From CAWHXG01 sp963833235 (lineage in GTDB: Bacteria; Pseudomonadota; Alphaproteobacteria; Rhodobacterales; Rhodobacteraceae), in contig CAWHXG010000001.1 in NCBI GenBank assembly GCA_963833235.1, forward strand, positions 1,116,001-1,180,000: 64,000 bases of DNA. The letters are read 5' to 3'. Of the stretch, positions 61,316-64,000 are shown in pieces. Within the stretch, counting starts at the first letter, position 1. The number at the start of each line of letters is the position of its first letter. The position numbers and the translations under genes were made by a program. The notes below the pieces were generated by a model, which worked only from the letters and a program-made list of their open reading frames with translations, made no database searches and had not been told where the DNA came from.

Positions 61316-62839
61316 ATGCCCCCCAAAACCCAGAAACCCCGGCGCCCCAAGGCGCAGACCCCGCGCGGCTTTCGCGACTATTTCGGGGCGGAGGTTGCCG
61401 CAAGGTGCACCATGCTGGAGGCGATCGCCCGCGTCTACGAGCTTTATGGTTTCGATGCGCTGGAAAGCTCGGCGGTGGAGACGGTGGAGGCGCTTGGCAA
61501 GTTCCTGCCTGACACCGACCGCCCGAACGCGGGCGTGTTTGCCTGGGAGGACGAGGCGGAGGGCTGGCTGGCGCTACGCTACGACCTGACGGCACCGCTC
61601 GCCCGCGTCTATGCCCAGCACCGCAACGATCTGCCCACGCCCTATCGCCGCTACGCGATGGGCCCCGTGTGGCGCAACGAGAAGCCTGGGCCGGGGCGCT
61701 TCCGGCAGTTCTATCAATGCGACGCGGACGTGGTGGGTGCGCCTTCGGTGGCGGCGGACGCAGAGATCTGCGCGATGCTCTGCGATGCGCTGGAGGCGGC
61801 GGGGATCGCGCGCGGCGACTACGTGGTGCGGGTGAATAACCGGAAGGTGCTGGATGGGGTCCTGGAGACGGTGTTCGGCGGTTCCGGTATGATGAACGAT
61901 AAGCAGGCGGAACGTTTGGAACGATATGAGGACAGCCACCATCGGGATGCCCTGATGCGCACCGCCGACAAGTTCGATAGGCTGGGGGAGGAGGGTGTTC
62001 GCCGTCTGCTCACCGATGGACGGAAGGACGAGTCAGGTGCCTTCATCGAGGGGATGGGCCTTTCGGGCGGGCAAGCCCAGACCGTCATCGACTTCCTGAA
62101 TGCACGCGGCAACGACCAGAACGAGACCCTCGCGAACTTGCGCGCAAACGTGGGCCAGTCCGCCATCGGCGCCGAAGGCATCGATGAACTCTCCGAGATC
62201 GCTACTCTGCTCGAGGTCCAAGGCTACGGCCCCGACCGCATCGTCATCGACCCCTCCGTCGTCCGGGGCCTCGGCTACTACACCGGCCCGGTCTTCGAGG
62301 CGGAACTGACCTTCGAGATCACCGGCGAAGACGGCAATCCCCGGCAATTCGGCTCGGTCGCCGGCGGTGGGCGGTACGACGATCTGGTCAAGCGCTTCAC
62401 CGGGCAAGCGGTGCCGGCCACGGGCGTCAGCATCGGGGTCGACAGGCTCCTGGCGGCGCTGGCGGCCAGGGGTGCCGTGGCAGCGGAGGGGCAGGGGCCG
62501 GTCGTCGTGACGGTGATGGACCGCGCGCGGATGGCGGCCGCTCAAGGGATGGCGACCGAGCTTCGTGCCGCCGGCATCCGCGCCGAGGCCTATCTGGGCA
62601 ACCCCAAGAACTTCGGCAATCAGTTGAAATACGCCGACCGGCGCGATGCCCCCGCGGCGATCATCGAGGGCAGCGACGAGGCGGCGCGCGGCGTGGTGCA
62701 GATCAAGGACCTGATCCTCGGCAAGCGGATCGCCGAGAGCGCCAGCGTCGAGGAATGGAAGGCACAGCCGGCGCAGATCGAGGTGCCGCGCGCCGATCTG
62801 GTGGCCGAGGTCCGGGCGCTTCTGGATCGCCGGGCCTGA
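61316..62839 (+). CDS. hisS: Histidine--tRNA ligase
   Basis: 507 aa from ATG 61316. Class II core: motif 1 region FGAEVAARCTMLEAIARVYELYGFDAL, motif 2 ALRYDLTAPLARVYAQHRNDLPTPYRRYAMGPVWRNEKPGPGRFRQFYQCDADVVG, the histidine loop DPSVVRGLGYYTGPVFEAE, and motif 3 GGGRYDDLVKRFTGQAVPATGVSIGVDRLLAAL. The C-terminal anticodon-binding domain is present. A ~100-residue insertion (about 61880-62210) typical of the alphaproteobacterial long form separates motif 2 from the HisA loop and has a slightly different codon flavour. It heads the hisS-hisZ-hisG operon (2 bp to hisZ). Confidence 0.97.
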   Translation: MPPKTQKPRRPKAQTPRGFRDYFGAEVAARCTMLEAIARVYELYGFDALESSAVETVEALGKFLPDTDRPNAGVFAWEDEAEGWLALRYDLTAPLARVYAQHRNDLPTPYRRYAMGPVWRNEKPGPGRFRQFYQCDADVVGAPSVAADAEICAMLCDALEAAGIARGDYVVRVNNRKVLDGVLETVFGGSGMMNDKQAERLERYEDSHHRDALMRTADKFDRLGEEGVRRLLTDGRKDESGAFIEGMGLSGGQAQTVIDFLNARGNDQNETLANLRANVGQSAIGAEGIDELSEIATLLEVQGYGPDRIVIDPSVVRGLGYYTGPVFEAELTFEITGEDGNPRQFGSVAGGGRYDDLVKRFTGQAVPATGVSIGVDRLLAALAARGAVAAEGQGPVVVTVMDRARMAAAQGMATELRAAGIRAEAYLGNPKNFGNQLKYADRRDAPAAIIEGSDEAARGVVQIKDLILGKRIAESASVEEWKAQPAQIEVPRADLVAEVRALLDRRA

Positions 62840-62840
62840 G

Positions 62841-63965
62841 ATGCCGCACCGCCTGCCACCGAGCCCCGCAGCCGCCCGGTTGGCTGCGTCCGCCATGCGC
62901 GACGGGTTCGTGGCCCTTGGCGCGCAGCCGGTGGAGGCGGCGATCCTGCTGCCGGCCGAGACGTTGCTCGACCTCTACGGCGAGGACATCCGCGCCCGCG
63001 CCTACGTGACCGCCGACCCGCTGCGCGGCGAACGGATGCTGCGGCCCGACTTCACCGTTCCGGTGGTGTTGCAGCATATGGCGAACGGGGCGGACCCGGC
63101 CCGCTATACCTATGCCGGCGAGGTTTTCCGCAAGCAGGAGACGGACCCCGAACGGCCCAGCGAATACCTGCAGGTGGGGTTCGAGCTGTTCGACGGCGCC
63201 GACCCGGCGCGCGCCGATGCCGAAGTGTTCGCCGCCATCGCCGACATGCTGGCGCCCCTGCCGCTGCGCGCGGCCATCGGCGATATCGGCATCCTGACAG
63301 CGGCGGTCGCGGGCCTCGCGATCTCCGCCGACAGGCGCGCCGCGCTGATGCGCCATGTCTGGCGACCCCGGCGGTTCCGCACGCTGATGGAGCGTTTCGC
63401 GGGCCGCAAGGGCGGCGTTCCGGCCGGGCGCCGGGCGCTGCTGGCACGCGCCGCCCGGGGCGAGGACGTGCTGGCCGGCGCCGGGCCGCGGATCGGGCTG
63501 CGCACCGGCCGGGAAGTGCGCGACCGCCTGGCCCGGCTTGCCGCCGATGCCGAGGAGACGCCGATGGCGGAGGGGCAGCTTGCCCTCGTCGACCAGATCA
63601 CCGATCTGCGCGACAAGGCGCCGGTGGCCCTGGAACGCCTGCGCGATCTGGCGGTGGATCTACCCTCCATCGCCGGCGCTGTCGCCCGGCTCGCCGCGCG
63701 GCTCGAGGCAATGGAGGCGCGCGGGGTCGATACCGGCGCGCTCGATTTCGAGGGCAGCTACGGCCGCACGACCCTGGAATACTATGACGGCTTCGTCTTC
63801 GGGTTCTATGCCGAGGGCCGGCCGGACCTGCCGCCCGTGTCCACCGGCGGCCGCTACGACGCGCTGACCCGCGTGCTGGGCGGCGGCCGCTCCATTCCCG
63901 CGGTGGGCGGGATGATCCGCCCGGCGACCGCCTTGCAGCTTGGCTGGTGGAGGGCGGCGAGATGA
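62841..63965 (+). CDS. hisZ: ATP phosphoribosyltransferase regulatory subunit
   Basis: 374 aa from ATG 62841, one base after the hisS stop. HisZ is a catalytically inactive HisRS paralogue: it keeps FTVPVVLQHMANGADPARYTYAGEVFRKQETDPERPSEYLQVGFELFDG and FEGSYGRTTLEYYDGFVFGFYAEGRPDLPPVSTGGRYDALTRVLGG but lacks the anticodon domain. It forms a hetero-oligomer with the short HisG and confers histidine feedback. Coupled to hisG by an ATGA overlap. Confidence 0.95.
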   Translation: MPHRLPPSPAAARLAASAMRDGFVALGAQPVEAAILLPAETLLDLYGEDIRARAYVTADPLRGERMLRPDFTVPVVLQHMANGADPARYTYAGEVFRKQETDPERPSEYLQVGFELFDGADPARADAEVFAAIADMLAPLPLRAAIGDIGILTAAVAGLAISADRRAALMRHVWRPRRFRTLMERFAGRKGGVPAGRRALLARAARGEDVLAGAGPRIGLRTGREVRDRLARLAADAEETPMAEGQLALVDQITDLRDKAPVALERLRDLAVDLPSIAGAVARLAARLEAMEARGVDTGALDFEGSYGRTTLEYYDGFVFGFYAEGRPDLPPVSTGGRYDALTRVLGGGRSIPAVGGMIRPATALQLGWWRAAR

Positions 63966-64000
63966 CCCTCAGGCTCGGCGTGCCGTCGAAGGGGCGGCTG
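63962..64000 (+). CDS. hisG: ATP phosphoribosyltransferase catalytic subunit, start only
   Basis: Begins MTLRLGVPSKGRL at ATG 63962, overlapping the hisZ stop. Position and opening residues match short-form HisG (first step of histidine synthesis), which needs HisZ. Runs off the right edge. Confidence 0.85.
   Translation, partial: MTLRLGVPSKGRL

Overview
The window is very GC-rich bacterial chromosome. Gene content and order point to an alphaproteobacterium of the Rhodobacterales (Rhodobacteraceae/Paracoccaceae). Supporting signs are an F1-ATPase operon without F0 genes (atpHAG-x-atpDC) carrying an extra small gene between gamma and beta, the hisC-tyrC pair, VPLPA-CTERM sorting tails, DUF1150, DUF2125, a UbiK/BMFP protein, SlyX, and hisZ beside hisS. 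Almost everything is core metabolism or housekeeping. I saw no tRNA, rRNA, insertion sequence, prophage or CRISPR array.

Layout. 1-4.6 kb: broken 5' part of ettA, two secreted VPLPA-CTERM proteins, and a calpain-type cysteine protease. 4.7-9.6 kb: hisC-tyrC-extensin-like operon, DUF2125 protein, gamma-glutamylcyclotransferase. 9.6-12.8 kb: a MotA/ExbB-like channel protein plus a long coiled-coil OmpA/MotB-like partner. 13.1-17.2 kb: clpA, a glyoxalase II-like hydrolase and a methyltransferase. 17.5-22.8 kb: the atp operon. 22.9-33.4 kb: MscS channel, prs, an HCCA isomerase-like protein, an acetyltransferase in a lower-GC patch, then a minus-strand run of ycgN, ribF, maoC, HAD phosphatase, ppaC, an NTF2-like protein and purU, followed by a DUF998 membrane protein. 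33.5-42.3 kb: fasciclin, CIRCE-groESL, acetyltransferase, purEK, DUF465, heat-shock hsp20-DUF1150, a hypothetical membrane-anchored protein, trxB and an Lrp-type regulator. 42.5-45.7 kb: pgeF, NDUFAF7-like methyltransferase, lgt, and divergent ubiK. 46-55.8 kb: a minus-strand purine-scavenging locus (xdhABC with a complete BMP-type ABC importer). 56.1-64 kb: dnaE, a HisKA_2-type histidine kinase, slyX, hisS-hisZ-hisG.

Regulation visible in the sequence: a near-perfect CIRCE (HrcA operator) before groES, an RpoH-type promoter before hsp20, good sigma70-type promoters before the MotA-like gene and the lrp-type gene, and several strong GC hairpin terminators. The purine locus is tightly packed, with 4-bp overlaps between xdhA/xdhB/xdhC and the ABC ATPase, which suggests coupled import and oxidation of purines.

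Three conserved reading frames are broken by single extra bases (ettA five times, groEL once, the MotA-like gene once), and the small atp gene by one missing base. Because the encoded residues stay conserved on both sides, and because GroEL is essential, consensus errors are the most economical explanation. The most interesting biology is the MotA-like/coiled-coil OmpA motor pair, the calpain-like protease beside two exosortase-type substrates, the repeat-like in-frame insertion inside xdhB, and the hsp20-DUF1150 heat-shock pair.
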